This document shows positions 8,077 through 15,423 of a stretch of DNA of 64,000 bases, in pieces. The DNA is taken from positions 310,001-374,000 of the forward strand of contig NZ_JAFVLN010000002.1 of NCBI RefSeq assembly GCF_017377775.1, given 5' to 3'. The position numbers were made by a program, and so were the translations under genes. Within the stretch, counting starts at the first letter, position 1. Each line of letters begins with the position of its first letter. The notes below the pieces were generated by a model. It made no database searches. It was not told the origin of the DNA and saw nothing but the letters and a program-made list of their open reading frames with translations. Source of the DNA: Streptomyces sp. VRA16 Mangrove soil. GTDB taxonomy: Bacteria > Actinomycetota > Actinomycetes > Streptomycetales > Streptomycetaceae.

Positions 8077-9000
8077 ATGCGTCGTGTCCGGTACGAACAC
8101 AGCGGCGGCCCCGAGGTCCTGTTCCTGGAGGAGGCGCCGGCCCCCGCGCCCGGACCGGGTCAGCTGCTCGTGCGCGTCGCGGCGATCGGCGTCACGCTGC
8201 CCGTCGTACGGAAGGTGCGCGAACCCCGTGAGCCCATCGCACTCGGCGGCGAGATCGCGGGCGAGGTGGCCGCGCTCGGCGAGGGCGTGACGGCGTACGC
8301 GGTGGGCGACCGCGTCACGGGCCTGGTCTTCGGCCACGGCTACGCCGACTTCGCACTGCTCGACGTCGCGATGGCTTCCCCCGTCCCGGACGGCGCGAGC
8401 GCGGTGGACGCGGTCGCGCTGGTGCGCAGCGGGCTCGTCGCGTACGGGGCCCTGGAGGCGGCGCGCCCGGAGCCCGGCGAGTCCGCGCTGATCACGGCGG
8501 CGGCGAGCGGGGTCGGCCATCTCGCCCTGCAACTGGCCCGGTTGAGGGGCGCGCAGCGGATCGTGGCCGCCGTCTCCGACGACCGCAAGGCCGACTTCGT
8601 GCGCGGCCTCGGGGCGGACGACGTCGTCACGTACGGCGCCGACTCCTGGGGCGAGCCGGTCGACTACGCCCTCGACGCGGTCGGCGGGGAACTGCTCAAG
8701 CCCGCGGTGGGCGCGCTCGCCCCGCACGGCCGGCTCGTGGCGTACAGCTCGGGCGGCGGCACGGTGGAGGCGTACGACCTGCTGGTGGGCGCCAAGTCGG
8801 TGATCGGCTTCCAGATGGCGCTCATCGCGCGCGGGAGGCCCGAGACGTACGAGAAGTGGCGCGGGGAACTCTGGGACCTGTTTCTGACGGGGCATCTGAA
8901 GCCGTGCGTGAGCGCGGAGTTCGCGCTGTCCGACGCCGCCGACGCACACGCCGCGATCGAGGGTCGGAGCAACCTCGGGAAGGTCGTCCTCATCCCCTGA
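8077..9000 (+). CDS. Zinc-independent alcohol dehydrogenase family / NADPH:quinone oxidoreductase-like protein
   Basis: A 307-aa medium-chain dehydrogenase/reductase. The N-terminal GroES-like fold (1-110) is followed by the nucleotide-binding fold with ALITAAASGVGHLALQLA, the AxxGVG turn of quinone oxidoreductases. Zinc ligands are absent, as in the QOR subfamily. It probably reduces quinones or enones with NADPH. I chose the ATG at 8077 because GAGG lies upstream at a workable distance, while the GTG at 8068 is too close. It is divergent from the MarR gene. The stop is immediately followed, in the same frame, by a sialidase remnant. Confidence 0.87.
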   Translation: MRRVRYEHSGGPEVLFLEEAPAPAPGPGQLLVRVAAIGVTLPVVRKVREPREPIALGGEIAGEVAALGEGVTAYAVGDRVTGLVFGHGYADFALLDVAMASPVPDGASAVDAVALVRSGLVAYGALEAARPEPGESALITAAASGVGHLALQLARLRGAQRIVAAVSDDRKADFVRGLGADDVVTYGADSWGEPVDYALDAVGGELLKPAVGALAPHGRLVAYSSGGGTVEAYDLLVGAKSVIGFQMALIARGRPETYEKWRGELWDLFLTGHLKPCVSAEFALSDAADAHAAIEGRSNLGKVVLIP

Positions 9001-9320
9001 CGCACGCACAGACGGCTGCTGCTCGCCTGCCCCGGCGACCCGGACCGGCGGCGCACGATGACGATCCGGTCCTCCTACGACGGCGGGCGGACCTGGGAGA
9101 GCTTCGACCGGGGCACCGTGGTGACCGCGGACTGGTCGGGCTATTCGGACCTGATGCGGGCCGACGACGCGCACGTGGGCCTGCTGCACGAGGGCGGCGC
9201 GGTGGACGCGCGCGACCGGAGCGAGAAGGTCGACACCGCCCGGCTGCGGGACAGATCCGGTTCGCCCGGTTCACGCTCGACCGGCTGCAGCCGCGGCGCG
9301 CGCCCGATCCGACGACGGAC
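9001..9320 (+). pseudogene. Sialidase (BNR repeat) C-terminal remnant, frameshifted
   Basis: From 9001 the frame reads RTHRRLLLACPGDPDRRRTM, then TIRSSYDGGRTWESF (an Asp-box-like S-Y-D-G-G-R-T-W), SGYSDLMR and VGLLHEGG. Around 9230-9250 the homology moves to another frame as IRFARFTLDRLQP. This order (Asp box, Y-S-D-L, G-L-L-x-E-G, I-R-F-A-R-F) is the C terminus of secreted bacterial sialidases. There is no N-terminal part or start; the stop codon of the dehydrogenase comes directly before it. It is read as a decayed fragment. Confidence 0.7.
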
Positions 9321-9349
9321 GACCGGGTGCACGGCGCGCGGGACACGGC

Positions 9350-9363
9350 TAGCGTCGCGCACT
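9350..9363 (+). promoter_or_regulatory. Leaderless-type -10 element (TAGCGT)
   Basis: TAGCGT (9350-9355) is followed by 8 nt and then the GTG start at 9364. This spacing suits transcription beginning at the start codon. No ribosome-binding site is present. Confidence 0.5.
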
Positions 9364-10614
9364 GTGCATCGGCGTGAGCGAGGCGGGCGAGGGCGGCGCG
9401 GGAAGGGACCGGTCCTGGTACTGGTCGGGTTCCTCTGCGCCGCCGTCGTCGCGGGCCTGCTGCTGCTCCCGCACCGGGAGGGCGGCGCGGCCTGCGCGGC
9501 GCGCACGGTCTCGTCCTGGGCCGTCGACTCCCGGCTCAACGCCGAGTTCGTCCGCTACGGGGACGACGCCTCCCGCACCGACGACTGGACCGGCGGCGAC
9601 GGGTCGCACTCGGTGCGGCTGCCCGACGGGCGGGTCCTGTGGCTGTTCTCGGACACGTATCTGGGGCCGGTGCACCCCGCGCCGAACCCGGCCGGGCAGA
9701 ACCACTCCTGGCGCGACGCGAGCGCGCCCTTCGTCCGCAACTCGGCCGTGGTGATGGGGCGTTCGGGCCGCCTGGAGCGGACCGTCGCCGCGCCGCTGTT
9801 CCCGGAGACGGGCGTCGGCGAGTGGCGCTGGCCGGTGGCCGCGCGGGTGGAGCCCCGCTCCCCCGGCTCCGCCGAGAAGGTCGTCCGGGTCCTGCTGTGG
9901 ACCCGGACGCAGGGCAGCGGCTCCTGGATCTACGGGGTGCCGACCGCGACCGAGGTGGCCACCCTGTCGCTGCCCGGTCTGCGGCTCGAAGGGATCACGC
10001 AGATCCTCGACCAGCGGCAGGTGTCCGACCCGGCGCGGCGCGTCCTGTTCGGGACGACCGCGGTCACCGGCGCCGACGGACGGACGTACGTCTTCGGCGG
10101 TGACGACGGGCAGCGGCCGGTGCACCGCGCCTACGTCGCGCGGGTGCCCGACGGGCGGCTCGCGGACGCCGCCGCGTGGGAGTACTGGGACGGGAAGCGG
10201 TGGCGCTCGGGCGCGGCGCCCGCTCCGGTGCTCGGCGACGGGCAGCGGCGGGGCGTCGGCAGCGCGTTCGGCGTCGTACGGCAGTCGGGGACGTATGTGC
10301 TGTTCACGACGGCCGCGGGCACGTCCGGGCTGCGGAACGTGACGTCGTACTGGGCGTGTTCACCGGCCGGCCCCTGGCACGGTCCGGCGCCGGCGCTCAC
10401 CCCGCCGCTGCCCCGGGACCCGGTCGCCGGGCCCGGGATCGCCGCGTACAACCCGCAGGCGCATCCCGAACTCGGCGGCGACGGGCGGCTCGTCCTGAGT
10501 TACGACGTGAACTGGCTGGACGCCTCGCCCGCCGCCGCGCAGGCCCAGCTCAGCCGGAACGTGTCGCTGTACCGGCCGCGGTTCGTGACCGTACGTCTTG
10601 GACCGCCGGGGTGA
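9364..10614 (+). CDS. Membrane-anchored or secreted DUF5005/DUF4185-like protein
   Basis: A 416-aa protein starting with GTG. A basic N terminus (RRERGGRGRRGK) and one hydrophobic segment (16-36) form a signal anchor. The rest is an exported beta-rich domain with SVRLPDGRVLWLFSDTYLG, PLFPETGVGEWRWP, TYVFGGDDG and GPGIAAYNPQAHPEL, a five-bladed-propeller-like layout seen in DUF4185/DUF5005 proteins (W-F-S-D-T-Y and Y-N-P-x-x-H-P motifs). Its activity is unknown; some relatives are linked to glycan processing. The last 65 nt overlap the convergent transporter gene. Confidence 0.72.
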   Translation: MHRRERGGRGRRGKGPVLVLVGFLCAAVVAGLLLLPHREGGAACAARTVSSWAVDSRLNAEFVRYGDDASRTDDWTGGDGSHSVRLPDGRVLWLFSDTYLGPVHPAPNPAGQNHSWRDASAPFVRNSAVVMGRSGRLERTVAAPLFPETGVGEWRWPVAARVEPRSPGSAEKVVRVLLWTRTQGSGSWIYGVPTATEVATLSLPGLRLEGITQILDQRQVSDPARRVLFGTTAVTGADGRTYVFGGDDGQRPVHRAYVARVPDGRLADAAAWEYWDGKRWRSGAAPAPVLGDGQRRGVGSAFGVVRQSGTYVLFTTAAGTSGLRNVTSYWACSPAGPWHGPAPALTPPLPRDPVAGPGIAAYNPQAHPELGGDGRLVLSYDVNWLDASPAAAQAQLSRNVSLYRPRFVTVRLGPPG

Positions 10615-11602
10615 TCCGCGGAGTCTGCGGCTCCTCGGGGTCCTTGGCGCGGCGCTTGGCGATCACCGCGCAGACCATCAGCTGCATCTGGTGGAAGAGC
10701 ATCAGGGGCAGCACCGCGAGCGAGGCGTGCGCGCCGAACAGGACGCTCGCCATGGGCAGTCCCGAGGCCAGGGACTTCTTCGACCCCGCGAACTGGATCG
10801 CGACGCGGTCGCCGCGGTCGAAGCCGAGCGCCTTCGCGCCGTACCAGGTCACCGCCAGCATCACGGCGAGCACCACGGCCTCGACGACCAGCAGGCCTGC
10901 GAGGCGGACCGCGCTGACCTGGTGCCAGATGCCCTGGACCATGCCCTCGCTGAACGCCGTGTAGACGACGAGCAGGATCGAGCCGCGATCGACGTAGCCG
11001 AGGATCTTCTTGTGGCGGGCGATGAAGCCGCCGATCCAGCGGCGCAGCAACTGGCCCGCGACGAACGGCACGAGCAGCTGGAGCACGATCTTCACGAGCG
11101 AGTCGGCGTTGAAACCGCCGCCGCTGTTGCCGAGCAGGGCCGCCGCGAGGAGGGGGGTGATCACGATGCCCGCGAGCGAGGAGAAGGAGCCCGCGCAGAT
11201 CGCCGCCGGGACGTTGCCGCGCGCGATCGAGGTGAACGCGATCGAGGACTGGATCGTCGACGGGACGAGGGTGAGGAAGAGCAGGCCCTCGTACAGGTTC
11301 TGCGGCAGCAGGACCGGGACGAGACCGCGGGCCGCCATGCCGAGCAGCGGGAAGAGGACGAACGTACAGGCCAGGACGGTGACGTGGAGGCGCCAGTGGC
11401 GCAGCCCGTCCATCGCCTCACGGGTCGACAGGCGGGCCCCGTAGAGGAAGAAGAGGAAGGCGACGGCGGTGGTCGAGGCGCCGGAGGCGACGTCTGCTGC
11501 GGTGCCGCGCGCCGGGAGGAGCGCGGCGAGGCCCACGGTTGCGATCAACGCCAGGATGTACGGGTCGATCGGCATCCAGCTCGGCCAGCTCAGGCGTTTC
11601 AT
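10550..11602 (-). CDS. Bile acid:sodium symporter family (BASS, SBF-like) transporter
   Basis: A 350-aa protein with about ten membrane helices. LVPSTIQSSIAFTSIARGN matches the conserved crossover region of the SBF-like (YfeH) subfamily, and FAGSKKSLASGLPMASVLF matches the second one. Substrates of this subfamily are poorly known; organic anions are likely. The start has AAGGAA upstream. It is divergent from a LysR regulator across a 125-nt region with a strong palindrome, which suggests LysR control. The C-terminal tail (PEEPQTPRITPAVQ) is hydrophilic, and its coding overlaps the convergent gene by 65 nt. Confidence 0.88.
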   Translation of the reverse strand: MKRLSWPSWMPIDPYILALIATVGLAALLPARGTAADVASGASTTAVAFLFFLYGARLSTREAMDGLRHWRLHVTVLACTFVLFPLLGMAARGLVPVLLPQNLYEGLLFLTLVPSTIQSSIAFTSIARGNVPAAICAGSFSSLAGIVITPLLAAALLGNSGGGFNADSLVKIVLQLLVPFVAGQLLRRWIGGFIARHKKILGYVDRGSILLVVYTAFSEGMVQGIWHQVSAVRLAGLLVVEAVVLAVMLAVTWYGAKALGFDRGDRVAIQFAGSKKSLASGLPMASVLFGAHASLAVLPLMLFHQMQLMVCAVIAKRRAKDPEEPQTPRITPAVQDVRSRTAAGTATRSG

Positions 11603-11688
11603 GGGTTCCTTGCTCTCGGTTCAGGTCGTGCCCTCTCCATCGTCCTCCTCTCCTTCTTGATCGGGAATCCTGCATACCGCTCTGACTG

Positions 11689-11707
11689 TCATCACGTCAC
11701 GTGATGA
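11689..11707. promoter_or_regulatory. 19-bp palindrome, candidate LysR operator
   Basis: TCATCACGT-C-ACGTGATGA is a perfect 9-bp inverted repeat around one base. It lies just upstream of the TAGGGT -10 element of the lysR-type gene, between it and the divergent transporter, the usual place for a LysR recognition site. Confidence 0.7.
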
Positions 11708-11714
11708 GCGAGGG

Positions 11715-11727
11715 TAGGGTCGGCGGT
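11715..11727 (+). promoter_or_regulatory. Leaderless-type -10 element (TAGGGT)
   Basis: TAGGGT (11715-11720) followed by 7 nt and ATG at 11728. This supports the 11728 start over the in-frame ATG-like codons further upstream. Confidence 0.55.
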
Positions 11728-12585
11728 ATGTACGACCCCGGGCAGTTGAGAACGTTTCTGGCGGTGGCGCAGACGCTGAGCTTCACGCAGGCCGCGCGCC
11801 GGCTCGGCCTGCGGCAGTCGACGGTCAGCCAGCACGTGCGCCGCCTGGAGGACGTGACCGGGCGGACGCTGTTCACCCGGGACACGCACTCCGTGGAGCT
11901 GACCCAGGACGGGGAGGCGATGCTCGGCTTCGCGCGGCGGATGCTCGAGGTGCACGAGCAGGCCACCGCGTTCTTCACGGGGACGCGGCTGCGCGGGCGG
12001 CTGCGGTTCGGGGCGTCGGAGGACTTCGTGCTGACCCGGCTCCCGGAGATCCTGGAGGCATTCAGGGACGAACACCCCGAAGTGGATCTGGAGTTGACCG
12101 TCGAGCTGTCCGGGACGCTGCACGAGCTGCTGGACGCGGGCAAGCTCGACCTGGTGCTCGCCAAGCGGCGGCCCGAGGTTCCGGGCGGCGAGTCGGTGTG
12201 GCACGACCGCCTCGTGTGGATCGGTTCGGAGCGGCTGCGGATCGATCCGGAGCGTCCGGTGCCGTTGATCGTGTATCCGCCGCCGGGGATCTCGCGCGCC
12301 CTCGCCCTGGAGGCCCTGGAGCGGCACGGGCGGGCCTGGCGCATCGCCTGTACGAGCGGTTCGCTGAACGGGCTGATCGCGGCGGCCCGCGCCGGGCTCG
12401 GCGTGATGGCGCACTCCCGGGGCCTGATCCCGCCGGGCCTGGCGCGGGTGCCGGAGCGGGTGGGCCTTCCGGAGCTGGGCGAGGTGGACTTCGTGGTGCG
12501 CGGCGACACCCGGCGGGGGCCTGCGCAAGCGCTGGCGCAGGCGATCCTGTCGGGCGGCGAGCGGCTGCACCGGCCCGCCCGGTAG
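11728..12585 (+). CDS. LysR family transcriptional regulator
   Basis: A 285-aa regulator starting MYDPGQLRTF. The helix-turn-helix is at about residues 12-45 (SFTQAARRLGLRQSTVSQHV), then the linker RTLFTRDTHSVELTQDGEAM. The C-terminal substrate-binding fold follows (RLRFGASEDF, then LPEILEAFRDEHPEVDLEL). The divergent BASS transporter is the likely target. It ends directly against the convergent Lrp gene, with no bases between the stop codons. Confidence 0.92.
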   Translation: MYDPGQLRTFLAVAQTLSFTQAARRLGLRQSTVSQHVRRLEDVTGRTLFTRDTHSVELTQDGEAMLGFARRMLEVHEQATAFFTGTRLRGRLRFGASEDFVLTRLPEILEAFRDEHPEVDLELTVELSGTLHELLDAGKLDLVLAKRRPEVPGGESVWHDRLVWIGSERLRIDPERPVPLIVYPPPGISRALALEALERHGRAWRIACTSGSLNGLIAAARAGLGVMAHSRGLIPPGLARVPERVGLPELGEVDFVVRGDTRRGPAQALAQAILSGGERLHRPAR

Positions 12586-13560
12586 CTACCGCAGCGGCGG
12601 CCGGTACGTCAGCTGCTTGACCCGGCGCATGAACGGCGCTGTCTCCACGTGCTCGACGCCTTTGAGGTGGCCGAGTTTTCCGCTCACGTACCGGTACAGG
12701 TCCGCGGTGTCGCGGGCCAGTGCCGTGGCCACCAGGTTGGACGGGCCCGCCGTGGCCGCCGCGTGCGCGATCTCCTGGTGCCCGGCCAGGGCCCGGCCCA
12801 CCTCGTCGAGGTGGCGGGGCGCCGCGGTGATCCACAGCATCGCGGCGACGCCGTAGCCGAGGCCGAGGAGGTCGTACTCGACGTCGATGTAGAGCGCCCC
12901 GGAGCCGAGCAGCTGGGCCAGCCGGCGTTTGACCGCGGACTCGGAGCGGCCCGTGGCGCGCTGCAGCTCGGGGTAGGTGGCACGGCCGTCGCGCTTCAGG
13001 ACGGCGAGGAGCGCGTCGTCCTCCGGGGTGAGCGTCACGGGCGTGGAGAGATCGGGCGGCGGCGGGCGCAGGGCGGCGACCTGGTCCGCGGTGAGCGGTC
13101 CGTACTTGCGCAGCCAGCCCTCGGGGCCGCCGAAGAAGCGGTGCAGTGTGAGCTGGGCGCGGATCTCCACGATGTGCGGGGTGCGCGGCAGCTTGCCGAG
13201 CAGCAGGTCGTCGTGGTCGCCGGGGCTGCGCGGCACGGTGCCGCAGACGATCTCGGTGCCGCCCGAGGTGAGCCCGATCCAGGAGGTGTCGGGGCGGCGG
13301 GCGAGGGCGGCGGCGATGGTCTCGGCGCCCTCCGGCGCGCAGCGCAGCCGCAGCATCCAGTTGTCGAGGCCGAGGACCTGGCTGTCCTTGAGGCCGACGA
13401 CGCGCAGGCCGCCGTCGGCGACGAGCCTGCGGTAGCGGCGGGCCACGGTCTGGTCGGAGACGCCGATGACCTCGGCGATCCGGCTGAAGGGCGCCCGTCC
13501 GTCGGCCTCCAGGGCCTGGAGGATCCTGAGGTCCAGCTCGTCGAACAGGAGGGATTCCAT
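12586..13560 (-). CDS. Lrp/AsnC family regulator with two tandem domains
   Basis: A 324-aa protein, about twice the usual Lrp length. It has two copies of the HTH plus RAM unit: HTH 1 near residues 6-50 (LDLRILQALEADGRAPFSRI, SDQTVARRYRRL) and HTH 2 near 165-215 (DDALLAVLKRDGRATYPELQ, SESAVKRRLAQL). Fused AsnC proteins occur in actinomycetes. The divergent drug exporter, 143 nt away, is a likely target. A short repeat GGATC-GAT-GATCC (13665-13677) lies in that gap. Confidence 0.9.
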   Translation of the reverse strand: MESLLFDELDLRILQALEADGRAPFSRIAEVIGVSDQTVARRYRRLVADGGLRVVGLKDSQVLGLDNWMLRLRCAPEGAETIAAALARRPDTSWIGLTSGGTEIVCGTVPRSPGDHDDLLLGKLPRTPHIVEIRAQLTLHRFFGGPEGWLRKYGPLTADQVAALRPPPPDLSTPVTLTPEDDALLAVLKRDGRATYPELQRATGRSESAVKRRLAQLLGSGALYIDVEYDLLGLGYGVAAMLWITAAPRHLDEVGRALAGHQEIAHAAATAGPSNLVATALARDTADLYRYVSGKLGHLKGVEHVETAPFMRRVKQLTYRPPLR

Positions 13561-13703
13561 CCCAGGGCCTCGTCTCGATGTCGGATTCCGTCGCTTCAGG
13601 ACGTGTGGTCACGGCGATCGGCCGTCCGCGACCCATCGTACGGAGCACCAACGCACTCGATACGGGATCGATGATCCGAGAACGATGAAAGGTCGGAATC
13701 ACC

Positions 13704-15188
13704 ATGCGTACATGGGGGACCCTGACGGCGGTCTGCCTGGGCACATTCATGCTGCTGCTGGACGTGTCGATCGCCGTCGTCGCGCTGCCGGACATGGCGG
13801 GGGCGCTGCACGCCTCGCTCAGTGATCTGCAGTGGGTGATGGACGGATACGCGCTGGCCCTGGCCGGGCTGCTGCTCGGAGTCGGAGCCGCCGCCGACAT
13901 CCTGGGCCGCCGGCGCGTGCACGTGGTGGGCGTGGTCCTGTTCGCGGCCGCCTCGCTGGCGTGCGGGCTCGCGAGCGGGCCGCAGCTGCTCGTCGCGTCC
14001 CGTGTCGTCCAGGGCCTGGGCGCCGCGGCGATGTTCGCGACGACCCTGCCGATCATCGGCGCCGTCTACCAGGGGCGGCAGCGGTCGACGGCGCTCGGGG
14101 TCTTCGGGGCGGTGAGCGGCGGCGCCGCGGCGATCGGCCCGGTCCTCGGCGGGCTGCTCACCGAGGGGCCCGGCTGGCGGTGGATCTTCTGGGTCAATCT
14201 GCCGGTGAGCGTCGCGGCCGTGTGGCTGACGCTGCGGTACGTGCCCGAGTCGCGCGGGCCGAGGTCGCGGCGGGTCGACTGGGCGGGGACGGCGACGTTC
14301 GCGGTGTTCGCGGGCTCGGCGACGTACGGCGTGATCCGGGCGGGCGAGCAGGGTTGGGGCGAGCGGGGCGCGCTCGTCTCCTTCCTCGTCGCCGCCGTCG
14401 CGCTGCTCGCCTTCGTGGGGGTGGAGCGGCGCTCCGCGCATCCGATGCTGGATCTGCGGCTGCTGCGCCGGCCCGCGTTCGTGGGCGTGATGGCGGGAGC
14501 GTTCGCGTTCAACGCGGCCGCGTTCGGGGTGCTGCCGTATCTGTCGCTGTGGCTCCAGACGCTGCTCGGGATGAGCCCGGTCCGCGGCGGCCTGGTCTTC
14601 CTGTCCCTCTCGGGGGCGTCGATGGTGGTGGCGATCCTGGGCGGCAAGCTGCTGCACGGGGTGCCCGCGCGGATCACCGTGGGCGGCGGGCTCGTGCTCA
14701 TCGGGGTCGGGGCCTACTGCCAGGCGGTGCTCGACGCGGGGTCGACCTGGAGCGCGCTGGTGCCGGGGCTGCTGCTCGCCGGGGTGGGCGTGGGCCTGGT
14801 CTCCCCCGGCATCGCGGGCGCGGCGCTGGCCACCGTGGAGCCGGAGCGGGCCGGGATGGCCGGTGGCGCGCTGAACACGTTCCGGCAGCTCGGGTACGCA
14901 CTCGGCATCGCCGTCTTCGGCACCGTCGTCATCTCCCGGATGCAGGACACCCTGCCGAGCGGCGCGGCGCACGCCCTCGCGGGCGGCGGGGCGGACGCGC
15001 TGCGCGGGCGGATACCGGAGCGGGCGCTGCACACGGCGTTCGCACAGGGGCTCAACTCGGCATCCGTGCTGGCAGGTTGTGTGGCGATCGGCTCAGGACT
15101 GCTGGTGCTCCTTTTGGTACGGTCCCCGAAGGCACCGGTTGCGGAACCGACCACTCCGCCCAAAAGTCCGGCCGCGGTCTCGCGCTGA
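13704..15188 (+). CDS. DHA2 family (14-TM) MFS drug exporter
   Basis: A 494-aa transporter. The N terminus FMLLLDVSIAVVALPDMAG contains motif D1 of the DHA2/QacA group; GRRRVHVVG is the motif A loop; VVQGLGAAAMFATTLPIIG, with GPVLGGLLTEGPGWRWIFWV, is the motif C antiporter segment. Such pumps export drugs or dyes by proton antiport. The gene is divergent from the two-domain Lrp regulator. The acyl-CoA ligase follows 235 nt later with its own regulatory region. Confidence 0.9.
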   Translation: MRTWGTLTAVCLGTFMLLLDVSIAVVALPDMAGALHASLSDLQWVMDGYALALAGLLLGVGAAADILGRRRVHVVGVVLFAAASLACGLASGPQLLVASRVVQGLGAAAMFATTLPIIGAVYQGRQRSTALGVFGAVSGGAAAIGPVLGGLLTEGPGWRWIFWVNLPVSVAAVWLTLRYVPESRGPRSRRVDWAGTATFAVFAGSATYGVIRAGEQGWGERGALVSFLVAAVALLAFVGVERRSAHPMLDLRLLRRPAFVGVMAGAFAFNAAAFGVLPYLSLWLQTLLGMSPVRGGLVFLSLSGASMVVAILGGKLLHGVPARITVGGGLVLIGVGAYCQAVLDAGSTWSALVPGLLLAGVGVGLVSPGIAGAALATVEPERAGMAGGALNTFRQLGYALGIAVFGTVVISRMQDTLPSGAAHALAGGGADALRGRIPERALHTAFAQGLNSASVLAGCVAIGSGLLVLLLVRSPKAPVAEPTTPPKSPAAVSR

Positions 15189-15257
15189 GCTGTCCGTACA
15201 GATTCGGTGGAGACCGATGAGGAACGGTGAAGAGCGCCGGGAGATTACGGAACCGAA

Positions 15258-15275
15258 ACTTACTGGGCCGTAAGT
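15258..15275. promoter_or_regulatory. Perfect inverted repeat, TetR-type operator candidate
   Basis: ACTTAC-TGGGCC-GTAAGT is a perfect 6-6-6 repeat in an AT-rich island (15240-15290) ahead of the acyl-CoA ligase gene. Its form resembles TetR-family operators that control fatty-acid genes. No TetR gene is in the window. Confidence 0.55.
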
Positions 15276-15423
15276 ATTCTGTCCCGCCCAGTCCCTTGTG
15301 GCCGCATTTAAACGGCTGACCTGTGCATATTCCGCGCGCTACCGGCGAGTTGGCACCCCTCCCGCCGGAGCGCGCGGTCGGGTACCGTCGCGGTCGCTGT
15401 GCGGAGCGCCACAAGGAGCAACA

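Noticed and set aside
13665..13677. GGATC-GAT-GATCC as an Lrp operator
   Set aside because: Only 5-bp arms, easily by chance; mentioned in the gene entry but not listed as a site.
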